Part shown: positions 46,414-55,140 of the stretch, piece by piece
Numbering within the stretch: position 1 is the stretch's first letter
Layout: the number at the start of each line of letters is the position of its first letter
Made by a program: the position numbers and the translations under genes
Source of the DNA: Paenibacillus ihbetae
GTDB lineage: Bacteria > Bacillota > Bacilli > Paenibacillales > Paenibacillaceae
Reading direction: 5' to 3'
DNA length: 64,000 nucleotides
Assembly (NCBI RefSeq): GCF_002741055.1
Contig: NZ_CP016809.1
Coordinates: 4,938,501-5,002,500 of the forward strand
The notes under the pieces: generated by a model
What the model was told of the DNA's origin: nothing
The model's database searches: none
Seen by the model: the letters and a program-made list of their open reading frames with translations, nothing else

Positions 46414-48051
46414 TTGAAAAGAACCATCGTATGGAGCCTAAGTTTGATTATGGTCATCGTCTTGGCGTTATCGGGCTGTTCGAAGCCTGCAGAACCCAAA
46501 GAAGAAGGAGAAAGCACCGCTAAGCCGGGGGATTCGGCCGCTCCGGTCGAATTGACGGTATTCGCGCCCCAGTCCGCAGGAATTGAAAGCCTGGACGTCA
46601 ATCCGTTCTCCAAGCATATTGAGGAAAAGCTCGGCATCACATTCAAATGGAATACGACCCCGGATGCCGTATTCAACGACAAGAAGCTGCTTATGCTGGC
46701 GAGCGGGGATTATCCGGCCCTCATTATGAATGCCGGCATCTCCAAGGCGGACCAGATCAAATACGGAATGCAGGGCGCGTTCATTCCGTTGAACGACCTG
46801 ATCGAGCAGCATGCGCCGAACATTAAGAAGGCGATGGAGGAGATTCCGTACCTGGCCCCGGCCATGACGGCGCCGGACGGCAACATTTATGCCCTGCCGA
46901 AGGTGAACGAGTGCTTGCACTGCACGTACGGCCAGCGGATGTGGATCAATACGACATGGCTGGAGAAGCTGGGACTTGAAATGCCCCAAACCACGGATGA
47001 ATTCTATGAAGTGCTGAAAGCCTTTAAAGAGAAGGATCCGAACGGGAACGGCAAAGCCGATGAAATTCCGCTGACCACCTCGCTTGACGTGTGGGGAGGA
47101 GGAGTTGACGCCTTTTTGATGAATGCCTTTATATACAACAATGGCACCTCGTATTTGAGCGTGAAGGATGGGAAGGTCATTCTGTCCGCAACGGAGCCTG
47201 AATGGAAGGAGGGGCTGAAGTACTTACGGAAGCTGTACAGCGAGGGCTTGATCGACAAGGGCGCGTTCACGCAAAACGGCGATGCCGTCAAGCAGCTCGG
47301 GAATAAATCCGAGAATGTAGTAGGCGCAGTCGGCTACGCCCTGATCAGCAGCATGCTGGATACAACGGATGCAAAGCCTCGCCATAAGGAGTACGACGTC
47401 GTTCCGCCGCTGAAGGGGCCGAACGGTGTACAGCTGGCAGGCTACAGCGTCGGCGCGGGGGATGGTTCTTTTGTCATCACGAATAAAGCGACGGAGGAGG
47501 AGCGGATCGCCGCCATTAAGCTGGCTGACTACCTGTTTTCTGAGGAAGGGACGGTCATGACCTCTTGGGGGTTTGAAGGGGACGGCTGGAGGAAGGCGGA
47601 AGCCGGTGCGCTTGATTACAATGGCAAGCCTGCCAAGTACGAGGCCTTGAAGCGGGATGTTCCCGAAGGAACGCCGGATGTCACTTGGTGGCAGCTGGGG
47701 ACGATGCTGATGGTTAACTCGATCCGCGAATCGTTCGTGGCGCCTGAGGATCCGCTGGGCAACGGAGCTTATGAATACCGGCTGTGGCTCGCTGCCAAGA
47801 AATATGAGCCGTTCGCCAAGCCTGAGCTTGTATACCCGACCGACGTGTTCATCGATCCAGCGGACGCCACATTCATTGCGCAGATTCAGAAAACGATTCA
47901 GGATTACGTGAAATCGAACCTGGCCCAATTCGTAACCGGCAGCAAGGATATCGAGAAGGATTGGGACGCTTATGTAAGCGGGTTTAAAGGGCTGCAGCTG
48001 GATAAATATCTGGAAATTCACCAGAAAGCGCTCGATAACCAAGGTTCGTAA
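46414..48051 (+). CDS. extracellular sugar-binding lipoprotein of an ABC importer
   Basis: 545 residues starting at TTG 46414 with GAGGAGGAG upstream. The signal peptide ends in LALSGC, so Cys22 is the lipidation site; a Glu/Ser/Pro linker follows. Mature-domain marks include MLASGDYPALIMNAG, YALPKVNECLHCTYGQRMWIN and VLKAFKEKDPNGNGKADEIP. Two cysteines close together (CLHC) may form a disulfide at the binding cleft, absent from the paralogue at 8715. Placed after the permeases rather than before them, and 20 bp before the fucosidase gene, so import and hydrolysis are co-transcribed. Confidence 0.88.
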   Translation: MKRTIVWSLSLIMVIVLALSGCSKPAEPKEEGESTAKPGDSAAPVELTVFAPQSAGIESLDVNPFSKHIEEKLGITFKWNTTPDAVFNDKKLLMLASGDYPALIMNAGISKADQIKYGMQGAFIPLNDLIEQHAPNIKKAMEEIPYLAPAMTAPDGNIYALPKVNECLHCTYGQRMWINTTWLEKLGLEMPQTTDEFYEVLKAFKEKDPNGNGKADEIPLTTSLDVWGGGVDAFLMNAFIYNNGTSYLSVKDGKVILSATEPEWKEGLKYLRKLYSEGLIDKGAFTQNGDAVKQLGNKSENVVGAVGYALISSMLDTTDAKPRHKEYDVVPPLKGPNGVQLAGYSVGAGDGSFVITNKATEEERIAAIKLADYLFSEEGTVMTSWGFEGDGWRKAEAGALDYNGKPAKYEALKRDVPEGTPDVTWWQLGTMLMVNSIRESFVAPEDPLGNGAYEYRLWLAAKKYEPFAKPELVYPTDVFIDPADATFIAQIQKTIQDYVKSNLAQFVTGSKDIEKDWDAYVSGFKGLQLDKYLEIHQKALDNQGS

Positions 48052-48070
48052 CAGACAGGAGGTTTATCGC

Positions 48071-49492
48071 TTGCAAAATAGGATCGAATACGCGGCTCGC
48101 ATTCAGCCGACATCTCGGCAATTGGCCGTTCAGGACATGGAGTTTTACGCATTTATTCACTTCACGGTAAACACGTTTACCGATATGGAGTGGGGAACGG
48201 GGAAGGAGGACCCTGCGCTGTTCAATCCGGCGGAGCTCGATGCCGATCAGTGGGTAGAGGCCTGCGTCAGCGCCGGCATGAGGGGCCTGATCCTTACATG
48301 CAAGCATCATGACGGGTTCTGCCTGTGGCCCAGCAAGTATACCGAGCATTCCGTAAAGAGCAGCCCTTGGCGCGGCGGCGAGGGCGATGTGGTACGGGAA
48401 GTCGCGGAGGCCTGCCGGAGGGGCGGGATCAAGTTCGGCATCTACGTCTCCCCCTGGGATCGGCATGAGCCGACGTATGGAGATTCACCGCGGTATAATC
48501 AGTTTTTTCTGAACCAATTAAGAGAGCTGCTCACCGGGTACGGCGAGTTGTTCTGCGTGTGGTTCGACGGCGCCTGCGGCGAAGGGCCGAACGGCAAGCG
48601 CCAGGAATATGACTGGGAGGCGTATTACGCCCTGATCCGGGAGCTGCAGCCGGGAGCCGCCATCTCCGTATGCGGTCCCGACATACGCTGGTGCGGGAAT
48701 GAGGCGGGGCACTGCCGGGAGTCCGAATGGAGCGTCGTCCCTGCGTCGCTGCGTGAGAACGAAGCGATTCAGGAGAAATCCCAGCAGACGGACGATCGCG
48801 AGTTCGCCCGCCGTTACAGCTCTAGCGAGGAGGACCTTGGCAGCCGCAGCGTCATCCTGAGTGAGCGCGAGCTGGTGTGGTACCCGGCCGAAGTGAATAC
48901 GTCGATCCGCCCGGGCTGGTTCTACCATGCCTCGGAGGACGATAAGGTTCGGCCGCTTGCAGAACTGCTCCATATTTATTACGGCTCGGTGGGGGGCAAC
49001 GCCACCTTCCTCCTGAATATTCCACCGGATCCCCGCGGGCTGATTCACGAGAACGACAGGCAGCGGCTGCGGGAGCTTGGCGAGGTGCTGCGCGCCACGT
49101 TCAAGACGAACCTCGCTGCGCATGCGCATATTGCGGCATCCGAGACGATGCCGGGATCGGATGCCGCGAACATGCTGGACGGCGACCAGAACACGTATTG
49201 GTGCCCGGAGGAGGGCACTGAATACGCCGTGATCGAGGTCGATCTCGGGAGCGAGCAGGAGTTTGATCATATCGTGCTGGCAGAGCATCGATACGGGCAG
49301 CGGGTTGAACGGTATGAGCTGGAGTACAAGGAGGGCGGCGCATGGAAGCCAATCTGCCGCGGAACGGTCATTGGCCGCAAACGCATCTGCAAGTTTCCGG
49401 CGATCCGGTCCAGGTACATCCGGTTCACCATTTTGGAATCGCGATGGTGTCCGAACATTTCCGCGATCGAGGTGTACCGGGGCGTTGACTGA
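48071..49492 (+). CDS. alpha-L-fucosidase (GH29) with C-terminal F5/8-type domain
   Basis: 473 residues. The GH29 barrel is recognised by AFIHFTVNTFTDMEWG, LTCKHHDGFCLWPSKYTEHS, GIYVSPWDRHEP and the nucleophile in VWFDGACGEG (Asp166). The GGNATFLLNIPPDPRGLI segment is typical of the end of the catalytic domain. Residues about 345-470 form a discoidin/F5-8C-like beta domain (DAANMLDGDQNTYWC, FTILESRW). There is no signal peptide, so hydrolysis takes place in the cytoplasm after uptake. The start is TTG 48071 with AGGAGGT upstream. Co-transcribed with the importer. The reaction releases L-fucose from oligosaccharides; no fucose catabolic genes are visible here. Confidence 0.88.
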   Translation: MQNRIEYAARIQPTSRQLAVQDMEFYAFIHFTVNTFTDMEWGTGKEDPALFNPAELDADQWVEACVSAGMRGLILTCKHHDGFCLWPSKYTEHSVKSSPWRGGEGDVVREVAEACRRGGIKFGIYVSPWDRHEPTYGDSPRYNQFFLNQLRELLTGYGELFCVWFDGACGEGPNGKRQEYDWEAYYALIRELQPGAAISVCGPDIRWCGNEAGHCRESEWSVVPASLRENEAIQEKSQQTDDREFARRYSSSEEDLGSRSVILSERELVWYPAEVNTSIRPGWFYHASEDDKVRPLAELLHIYYGSVGGNATFLLNIPPDPRGLIHENDRQRLRELGEVLRATFKTNLAAHAHIAASETMPGSDAANMLDGDQNTYWCPEEGTEYAVIEVDLGSEQEFDHIVLAEHRYGQRVERYELEYKEGGAWKPICRGTVIGRKRICKFPAIRSRYIRFTILESRWCPNISAIEVYRGVD

Positions 49493-49580
49493 AGCTGGGT
49501 GGAATCCCTGCGGTTTGGAGCTGACTGTGCGAGCGTTCATTGATGAATTAATGAACTAGCATGGGCTTTGATGCAATCTG

Positions 49581-49670
49581 GTGGGGCAGGACCGGGCGCG
49601 ACCATTGGTCATGGGGCAAGGCCGCGCGCTACCATTGAGCACGGGTCGAGATCAAGGCCCGGGAACCGAT
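49581..49670. repeat. degenerate 30-bp tandem repeat
   Basis: Units start at 49581, 49611 and 49641, each beginning with a GGGGC- or CGGGTC-like core; the first two share GGGGCA, the CGCG core and ACCATTG. G/C-rich, in the gap after the fucosidase. No gene is supported in 49493-49876 apart from this repeat and a terminator. Confidence 0.45.
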
Positions 49671-49748
49671 AAAGCGATCTGGGCGCGTCCCCGGGAGCGG
49701 ATCACGCCTCCATGTTGGGGCCAAACACGTTCGTACTTGCAACAGGGC

Positions 49749-49780
49749 GGCCATCTTCTAGGAGGATGGTCCCCTTTTTT
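49749..49780 (+). terminator. terminator of the fucosidase operon
   Basis: GGCCATC (49749-49755) pairs with GATGGTCC (49765-49772) followed by CCTTTTTT. Confidence 0.75.
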
Positions 49781-49876
49781 ATCGAAATCATTTTTTTCTC
49801 GTGCAAGTTCCGCGAGTTCGCTAGTATGATATACGAAAGATTGATTCAAATCACGATAGAGAGGATGCATCGCCGA

Positions 49877-51541
49877 ATGAGCAATATTCCAACGTTCGAG
49901 ACCCGGCTTCTCAGCTCCTTGTCCAAAGTGTTTGCCGATGAAGAGCTGGCAGCGGCACCGTATGATGCAGCATCAGCTTTCCTGAATGAGACGTTTTCGT
50001 TTCAAGTGGCTTACCGTTCAAACCAACTGATGAAAAACATCCGCGTCATTGTCGAATCCGAGCTGAGCGAGCATATAACCATTCGCTCCGTAGGTCTTGT
50101 CCCTTCGGATCTGCCGACATACCATGACCATGACGAATTTATATTAAGAAGCACCCCGGGGTTATATCCGGATCCGTTATTGCCTCTATCTGCGGACGCA
50201 GCTGTAACAGGGCGTCCGAGCCAGTGGAGAAGCTTATGGGTTACAGTTGAGCCGGATTCCGGCAGAGCGGGCGGTACATATAATATCGGCTTGCGGTTTG
50301 AGACGGATTCGGGAGAGAAGCTCGGCGAAGAGACGTTCCGGCTGGAGCTGATTCCAGCGGTGCTGCCTGCGCAGACGCTGATTCATACCGAATGGTTTCA
50401 TACGGATTGCCTGGCAACCTACTATGGTGTAGACGTATTCAGCGAACGTCATTGGCAGCTGATCGAGCAGTATGTCAAGGCGGCGGCTGAGCACGGAATG
50501 AACATGATATTGACGCCGCTGTTTACTCCCCCGCTGGATACCGAAGTGGGCGGCGAGCGCCCGACGGTGCAGCTTGTGGATGTCGAGGTTCTCGCCGATG
50601 GCTCTTACCGGTTCGGGTTTGACAGGCTGGACCGCTGGACCGATCTGTGCGACCGCTGCGGCATTCAATACCTGGAATTCTCCCATTTCTTCACGCAATG
50701 GGGAGCGAAGCACGCGCCGAAAATCGTGGCGAACGTAAACGGGGAGAGTCAGAAGCTGTTCGGCTGGGAGACCGATGCGTCGGGGGAGGAATATCATGCC
50801 TTCCTTAGACAGTTCATTCCGGCTTTAAGGGACTGGATCGAGGATCACGGGCGTGACGACAGATGTTATTTCCATGTGTCCGATGAGCCCCATGCCTCCC
50901 ATATTGAGGCATACGGGCAGGCGAGCCGTTTAATGAACGAGCTGCTGCCCGATTACCCGATCATCGACGCGCTCTCCGATCTTTCGTTCTATGAGGAGGG
51001 GCTCGTAAAGCGTCCGATCCCGGCTAGCAACCATATCGAGCCGTTTCTCGAAGCCGGGGTTGAGGGGCTTTGGACGTACTACTGCTGCTCGCAGTATAAA
51101 GAGGTGTCCAACCGGTTCTTCAACCTGCCTTCTGCTCGAAACCGCATTCTTGGCATGCAGCTCTATAAATACAACATCGAAGGCTTCCTTCATTGGGGCT
51201 ACAATTTCTGGTACTCCCAATACTCGCGGCGGGCGATCGATCCTTATCGGGTAACCGACGCGGACAGCGGCTTTCCTTCCGGCGATGCGTTCCTTGTCTA
51301 TCCAGGCGAGGACGGACCTGTGGAGTCGATCCGGTTGAAGGTGTTCCATGAAGCGCTCCAGGATCTCCGCGCGCTGCAGCTGCTGGAACAGCAGATTGGC
51401 CGTGAGGCCGTGCTGGAGGCGTTGGAGGAAGGGCTGGAAGAGCCGATCACCTTCAAGACGTATCCGCGTGACGAGCAGTGGCTGCTGTCCAAGCGGCAAT
51501 GGATTAATGACAAAATCAAGGAGTCGATGGTAGTTGCATAA
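49877..51541 (+). CDS. DUF4091 domain protein (putative glycoside-hydrolase-like)
   Basis: 554 residues. The C-terminal half is a DUF4091 domain: CYFHVSDEPHASH with Asp-Glu, EGLWTYYCCSQ, RILGMQLYKYNIEGFLHWGYNFW, and a tail with SIRLKVFHEALQDLRALQLLE. The N-terminal half is beta-rich (about 20-160), followed by a TIM-barrel-like segment (WFHTDCLATYYG, NMILTPLFTPPLD). DUF4091 proteins look like clan A glycosidases but the substrate is unproven. No signal peptide. ATG 49877 (MSNIPTFETR) follows AGAGAGG at 12 nt; ATG 49865 lies on the ribosome-binding site. Separate from the fucosidase by a terminator but on the same strand; role in the same glycan route is inferred. Confidence 0.78.
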   Translation: MSNIPTFETRLLSSLSKVFADEELAAAPYDAASAFLNETFSFQVAYRSNQLMKNIRVIVESELSEHITIRSVGLVPSDLPTYHDHDEFILRSTPGLYPDPLLPLSADAAVTGRPSQWRSLWVTVEPDSGRAGGTYNIGLRFETDSGEKLGEETFRLELIPAVLPAQTLIHTEWFHTDCLATYYGVDVFSERHWQLIEQYVKAAAEHGMNMILTPLFTPPLDTEVGGERPTVQLVDVEVLADGSYRFGFDRLDRWTDLCDRCGIQYLEFSHFFTQWGAKHAPKIVANVNGESQKLFGWETDASGEEYHAFLRQFIPALRDWIEDHGRDDRCYFHVSDEPHASHIEAYGQASRLMNELLPDYPIIDALSDLSFYEEGLVKRPIPASNHIEPFLEAGVEGLWTYYCCSQYKEVSNRFFNLPSARNRILGMQLYKYNIEGFLHWGYNFWYSQYSRRAIDPYRVTDADSGFPSGDAFLVYPGEDGPVESIRLKVFHEALQDLRALQLLEQQIGREAVLEALEEGLEEPITFKTYPRDEQWLLSKRQWINDKIKESMVVA

Positions 51542-51586
51542 ACTCTATTTCCGGCTGCTCACGAAATTTGGCCCCTTCAGATGCTT

Positions 51587-51620
51587 GCCGCTTCGATACA
51601 AGGTATCGGAGCGGCTTTTT
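51587..51620 (+). terminator. terminator of the DUF4091 gene
   Basis: GCCGCTTCGATAC, 3-nt loop, GTATCGGAGCGGC (one G:U), then TTTTTGTTTT. Very strong. Confidence 0.9.
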
Positions 51621-52105
51621 GTTTTGCCCAGGCCCATGGGCTCCCCGGCTCCCTATCGGTATAAACGGGTGACATGACAGAGGAAGGAAGTAACCTGTTT
51701 TGCTGGAAGGAGCTTGTTTCATATCTAAATTCAATAAGCTGCATCAACCTCATGTTTGACGGATAACGGCCTGAACAGGCGTAAACTAGGGTAGAATTAA
51801 GCAGGGAGTATAACATCGTGACTAGATCCAGGGATCTGTCAATCACGGATAAGCAAGTAATACAAAACAGCACCGGGTAACTGTTAAACTTTTATCATGG
51901 TTCCGTATAGAAAAATGGGAATTCTGCTTCGATTCCAACGCCGAATATCGGCGGCATGGACAGGCAGTTTTCTTTGAGCCGCCATAGGACTATGGATGTC
52001 ACGCGGTGTCACGGGCAAGCGACCACACTGGACGTGAAAGCGACAGGTCGTGGTTCTAGTGGAACTTTCAAAATTATGCCATGATTGTGGCAAGGGGGTT
52101 ATGGG
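51621..52105. other. intergenic region before the MocR regulator
   Basis: 485 bp with no supported gene. It should carry the ddlR-like promoter; no clear boxes were assigned. Confidence 0.4.
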
Positions 52106-53566
52106 ATGTATTCCGATTTTACGTTAGCGGATGACCGTCCGGCTTATATCCAGGTCAAAGATTACATGAAACGGCTGATGACGACCGGAGCGCTGCAGGC
52201 GGATCAAAAGCTGCCGTCTACGCGGGAGCTCGGTTCGCTGCTTCATGTCAGCCGCAACACCGTGCTGAATGCCTACTCGGACCTTGAGGACGAAGGCTAT
52301 ATATACGCCGTCAAAGGCCAGGGGCATTTCGTGATCCCCTCGATCAACACGAATGAAACGGAAGCGCAGCCGGCGAATGTACAGCTGGACTGGAGCTCCC
52401 GGTTGAACGACTACGCAAGGCTGGCGGAAGCGAATGACTTGATGAAGCATGGCATCCGTGCCGGCAAAGGGGCAATATCGTTTACAAGCATCGCGCCCGA
52501 TGAGAAGCTGTTCGATCTGCAAAATGTAAAACGCGCCTTTCTTGACCGAATGTCGCTGGAGGGAGAAGTCCTCCTCAATTACGGCTATGCCAAGGGCTAC
52601 AAGCCGCTGATCGATTATTTGCTTCACTATATGGAGAATAAAGGCGTTGATGTGACGGGCAAGGATCTGCTGGTGACCAGCGGCTTTACGGAAGGACTGA
52701 GCCTGGTGCTTGCCGCCTTGAATAAAGGCCATGGGCGCATCCTATGCGAGAATCCGACCCACCATACTGCCATTAAAAATTTCAAAATGCACGGGTACGC
52801 CATCACCGGCGTTCCGATGGAGCAAGACGGCATCCGCTTAACGGACCTGGCCCGCGAGCTTGCGGCCTGCCCTTATGATTTGGCGTACCTCGTGCCTTCC
52901 TACCATAATCCGACGGGGATCGTGATGTCGCCGCAGAAAAGGCTCGAGGCCTTGCGGCTGCTCAGCGAGTATGAGACGCCGGTGATAGAGGACGGCTTCA
53001 ATGAGGAGCTCCGGTATTCCGGCTCGCATATCGCGCCGCTCGTCGCCTGTGCCGGCGGGGGGAACAACAGCGTGATTTATTTGGGCAGCTTCTCCAAAAT
53101 TCTGTTCCCGGGACTGCGCGTCGGCTGGGTGCTGGCGGATAAAACCCTGATCGATTACCTTGAGAGCGTGAAGCGTGCGCGCAGCATCCACACCTCTACG
53201 CTGGACCAGTCCCTGCTCTACCAGTATCTCTATAACGGCAATTTCGAGAAATACCTGAAGCGGGCCAAGGCGGAATATAAGCGAAAATATGAGCTGGCCA
53301 AAAGCTGCTGCGAAGAATGGCTGCCGCAGCACCGGCTGTCCGGAGACGGCGGGCTCCACGTATTCGTTCAATTCGAACAAGGCTTTCGGACGCGCGAGTT
53401 ATTGAAAGCCTGCTCCGCGCAAGGCGTGGTGTTTACGCCGGGGGATATTTTCTACACCGACGGCGGCGGGCAGCATACGATGCGTCTTGGATTCTCCCGC
53501 GTTTCGGATGAGAACATCCGGAAGGGGATCCGCATCATCGGCGAAACCGCGAGGAAGATGGTGTAG
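52106..53566 (+). CDS. MocR/GabR-type PLP-dependent regulator (DdlR-like)
   Basis: 486 residues: GntR winged helix at about 10-77 (PAYIQVKDYMKRLMTTGAL, LPSTRELGSLLHVSRNTVLN) and a fold-type I aminotransferase domain with the PLP lysine in YLGSFSKILFPG (Lys331), YLVPSYHNPTGIV and IEDGFNEELRY. ATG 52106 has AAGGGGG 7 nt upstream, favoured over an earlier GTG-type reading of the frame. The next gene on the strand is D-alanine--D-alanine ligase, and a MocR protein named DdlR activates ddl in Brevibacillus brevis (reported in the literature, as remembered), so this is a probable DdlR sensing D-Ala through PLP. Confidence 0.85.
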   Translation: MYSDFTLADDRPAYIQVKDYMKRLMTTGALQADQKLPSTRELGSLLHVSRNTVLNAYSDLEDEGYIYAVKGQGHFVIPSINTNETEAQPANVQLDWSSRLNDYARLAEANDLMKHGIRAGKGAISFTSIAPDEKLFDLQNVKRAFLDRMSLEGEVLLNYGYAKGYKPLIDYLLHYMENKGVDVTGKDLLVTSGFTEGLSLVLAALNKGHGRILCENPTHHTAIKNFKMHGYAITGVPMEQDGIRLTDLARELAACPYDLAYLVPSYHNPTGIVMSPQKRLEALRLLSEYETPVIEDGFNEELRYSGSHIAPLVACAGGGNNSVIYLGSFSKILFPGLRVGWVLADKTLIDYLESVKRARSIHTSTLDQSLLYQYLYNGNFEKYLKRAKAEYKRKYELAKSCCEEWLPQHRLSGDGGLHVFVQFEQGFRTRELLKACSAQGVVFTPGDIFYTDGGGQHTMRLGFSRVSDENIRKGIRIIGETARKMV

Positions 53567-53638
53567 AGGATTGTGTGGATTTGTATATGGGGCGTTGAAG
53601 ATCTCAATGGTGGAAGATCTCGGGAGTAGATGAACTTA

Positions 53639-53679
53639 AAGCGGAAGGTCCCGAAGCGGAAGGTCCAGGAAGCGGAAGG
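53639..53679 (+). repeat. three copies of AAGCGGAAGG
   Basis: Identical decamers start at 53639, 53654 and 53670 (spacing 15 and 16 bp), shortly after the MocR stop. Role unknown; may belong to the dispersed element that follows. Confidence 0.7.
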
Positions 53680-53867
53680 GCTCCCGAAGTAGTTGAGCTT
53701 TGAGAAAAGGAGCTAATCACTGCCTCGAAGTTCATGAGAAGTGGGGGTAAGCCCTCGTAACTCCCGCTACGTTTTCAAGGAAGTAGGCTGAAAGTAAAAG
53801 GTACGATGAGGCTGCTTCAATGGAAGCAGGTAGAGTCGGACTAAGGAGCGATTACAGTTCGAGTTCG

Positions 53868-54110
53868 GAGCAAGTCCCCAAAAGGGACTTGTGCAGTCGA
53901 AGCGCAGCGCAACAACCGCATCAACGGAGCAGGCGGAATTGGACCGTAGAAGCGAAGCGCTCCCCTTTATCCCCGGATTCCAACAACGGAAATGGGATAA
54001 CAAGGAATCTGGGGATAAGAGGGATCGGAGGTACAATCCGCATGCGTAGTGCTGACCAGGCCCGCAGAAGGGAAGCAATCCGCGAGCGAAGTGCTTGAAT
54101 AGCCCCACAG
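53868..54110. repeat. large imperfect inverted repeat between MocR and ddl
   Basis: Nested pairings: TATCCCCGGATTCC (53968-53981) with GGAATCTGGGGATA (54004-54017), extended outward by TCCCCTT/AAGAGGGA; then GCGGAATTGGACC (53933-53945) with GGTACAATCCGC (54030-54041). CAAGTCCC/GGGACTTG (53871-53891) is a separate small hairpin. The rest is rich in GCGAAGCGC and AGAAGCG words. No transposase and no convincing coding frame. It looks like a miniature non-autonomous element or a structured RNA. Confidence 0.6.
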
Positions 54111-54123
54111 CAAGTTTTGCGAT

Positions 54124-54165
54124 ATTGCATCGATATTGCATCGTTATTGCATTACGGATTATACG
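54124..54165 (+). promoter_or_regulatory. ddl promoter with three 11-bp-phased direct repeats
   Basis: ATTGCAT starts at 54124, 54135 and 54146, followed by CG in the first two: an exact 11-bp period. TTGCAT (54136-54141) and TATACG (54160-54165) form a possible promoter with an 18-bp spacer, so the repeats cover the -35. MocR/GabR regulators bind direct repeats, making this the best operator candidate. Confidence 0.5.
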
Positions 54166-54206
54166 CTTTACGGCTGCACACACATTACTTGAAGGAGGCA
54201 CACAAC

Positions 54207-55133
54207 ATGAAAGTCGGCGTCATCATGGGAGGCGTTTCATCCGAGCGGGACATTTCGCTGCTCACGGGTCAGGAAATGATGGCTCATCTGGATCCGTCCA
54301 AGTACGAGGCCATCCCGATTGAAATCAACCACAAGCGCGACCTGATCAACAAAACGGAAGGGATCGACATGGCCCTGCTCGCACTGCATGGCCAGTACGG
54401 GGAGGACGGCACGGTGCAGGCCACCCTGGAGTCCATGGGCATCCCGTATACGGGCAGCAGCGTCTTGTCCAGCAGTATCTGCATGGACAAAGATGTCAGC
54501 AAGAAGCTGCTTCGGTATGAAAGCTTGCATACGGCCGATTGGCTCATCGTCAGCAGCCTGGAGGAGCTGGCGGAAGCGAATGTGGAGTCGCTGGGATTTC
54601 CCCTCGTGGTCAAACCGAACACGGGAGGGTCCAGCATCGGTACCCGGATTGTGCGATCCCGCGATACGCTGAAAGCGGCAGTGGCGGAGGCCCTCCAATG
54701 GGATCGATCGGTCATGATCGAGCAGTGGATAGATGGCCAAGAAATCACGTGCTCCATTTTGGACGGGAAGCTGCTGCCGATCGTGTCAATCAAGCCGAAT
54801 GCCGAATTTTTTGATTACACGTCCAAATACGCGGAAGGCGAAGCGGAAGAGCAGGTGATCGAGCTGCCGGAGACCCTTCAGAGGAAGGTAAGCGCGGCAG
54901 CGCTTCAATGCTATAAGGCGCTGAAGTGCAACGTTTATGCGCGGGTCGATATCATCCTGAAGGACGGCGTTCCGTTTATATTGGAGGTCAATACGCTGCC
55001 AGGATTAACGAGAACGAGCCTGCTGCCCAAAAGCGCGGCGGCCGCCGGTTTCTCATTCGGCATGCTGCTGGATGCCATCATTACTTCATCCTTATCGGAA
55101 CGGTTAAGCGAAAATACCACATACAAGGAGTAG
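54207..55133 (+). CDS. ddl: D-alanine--D-alanine ligase
   Basis: 308 residues, an ATP-grasp enzyme joining two D-Ala for peptidoglycan. Family marks: VGVIMGGVSSERDISLLTG, ALHGQYGEDGTVQATLESMGIPYTGSS, DKDVSKKLL, PLVVKPNTGGSSIGTRIV, EQWIDGQEITCSIL, ARVDIILKDGVPFILEVNTLPGLTRTSLLPKSA. Length is typical of the short DdlB form. ATG 54207 follows GAAGGAGGCACACAAC; the frame is open further upstream but lacks family sequence. Overlies a complex spacer to the MocR gene and is 7 bp from the following aminotransferase gene. Confidence 0.95.
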   Translation: MKVGVIMGGVSSERDISLLTGQEMMAHLDPSKYEAIPIEINHKRDLINKTEGIDMALLALHGQYGEDGTVQATLESMGIPYTGSSVLSSSICMDKDVSKKLLRYESLHTADWLIVSSLEELAEANVESLGFPLVVKPNTGGSSIGTRIVRSRDTLKAAVAEALQWDRSVMIEQWIDGQEITCSILDGKLLPIVSIKPNAEFFDYTSKYAEGEAEEQVIELPETLQRKVSAAALQCYKALKCNVYARVDIILKDGVPFILEVNTLPGLTRTSLLPKSAAAAGFSFGMLLDAIITSSLSERLSENTTYKE

Positions 55134-55140
55134 AGCGAAT

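Noticed and set aside
49712..49876. Upstream start of the DUF4091 protein
   Set aside because: The extra codons run through the fucosidase terminator and its T tract, so they are not translated as part of this protein.
53767..54201. 144-codon minus-strand frame in the MocR-ddl spacer
   Set aside because: It covers the inverted-repeat element, is rich in Cys, Arg and Leu, and has no recognisable motif; the repeat structure explains the DNA better. If the element is repetitive, similar spurious frames will be found elsewhere.
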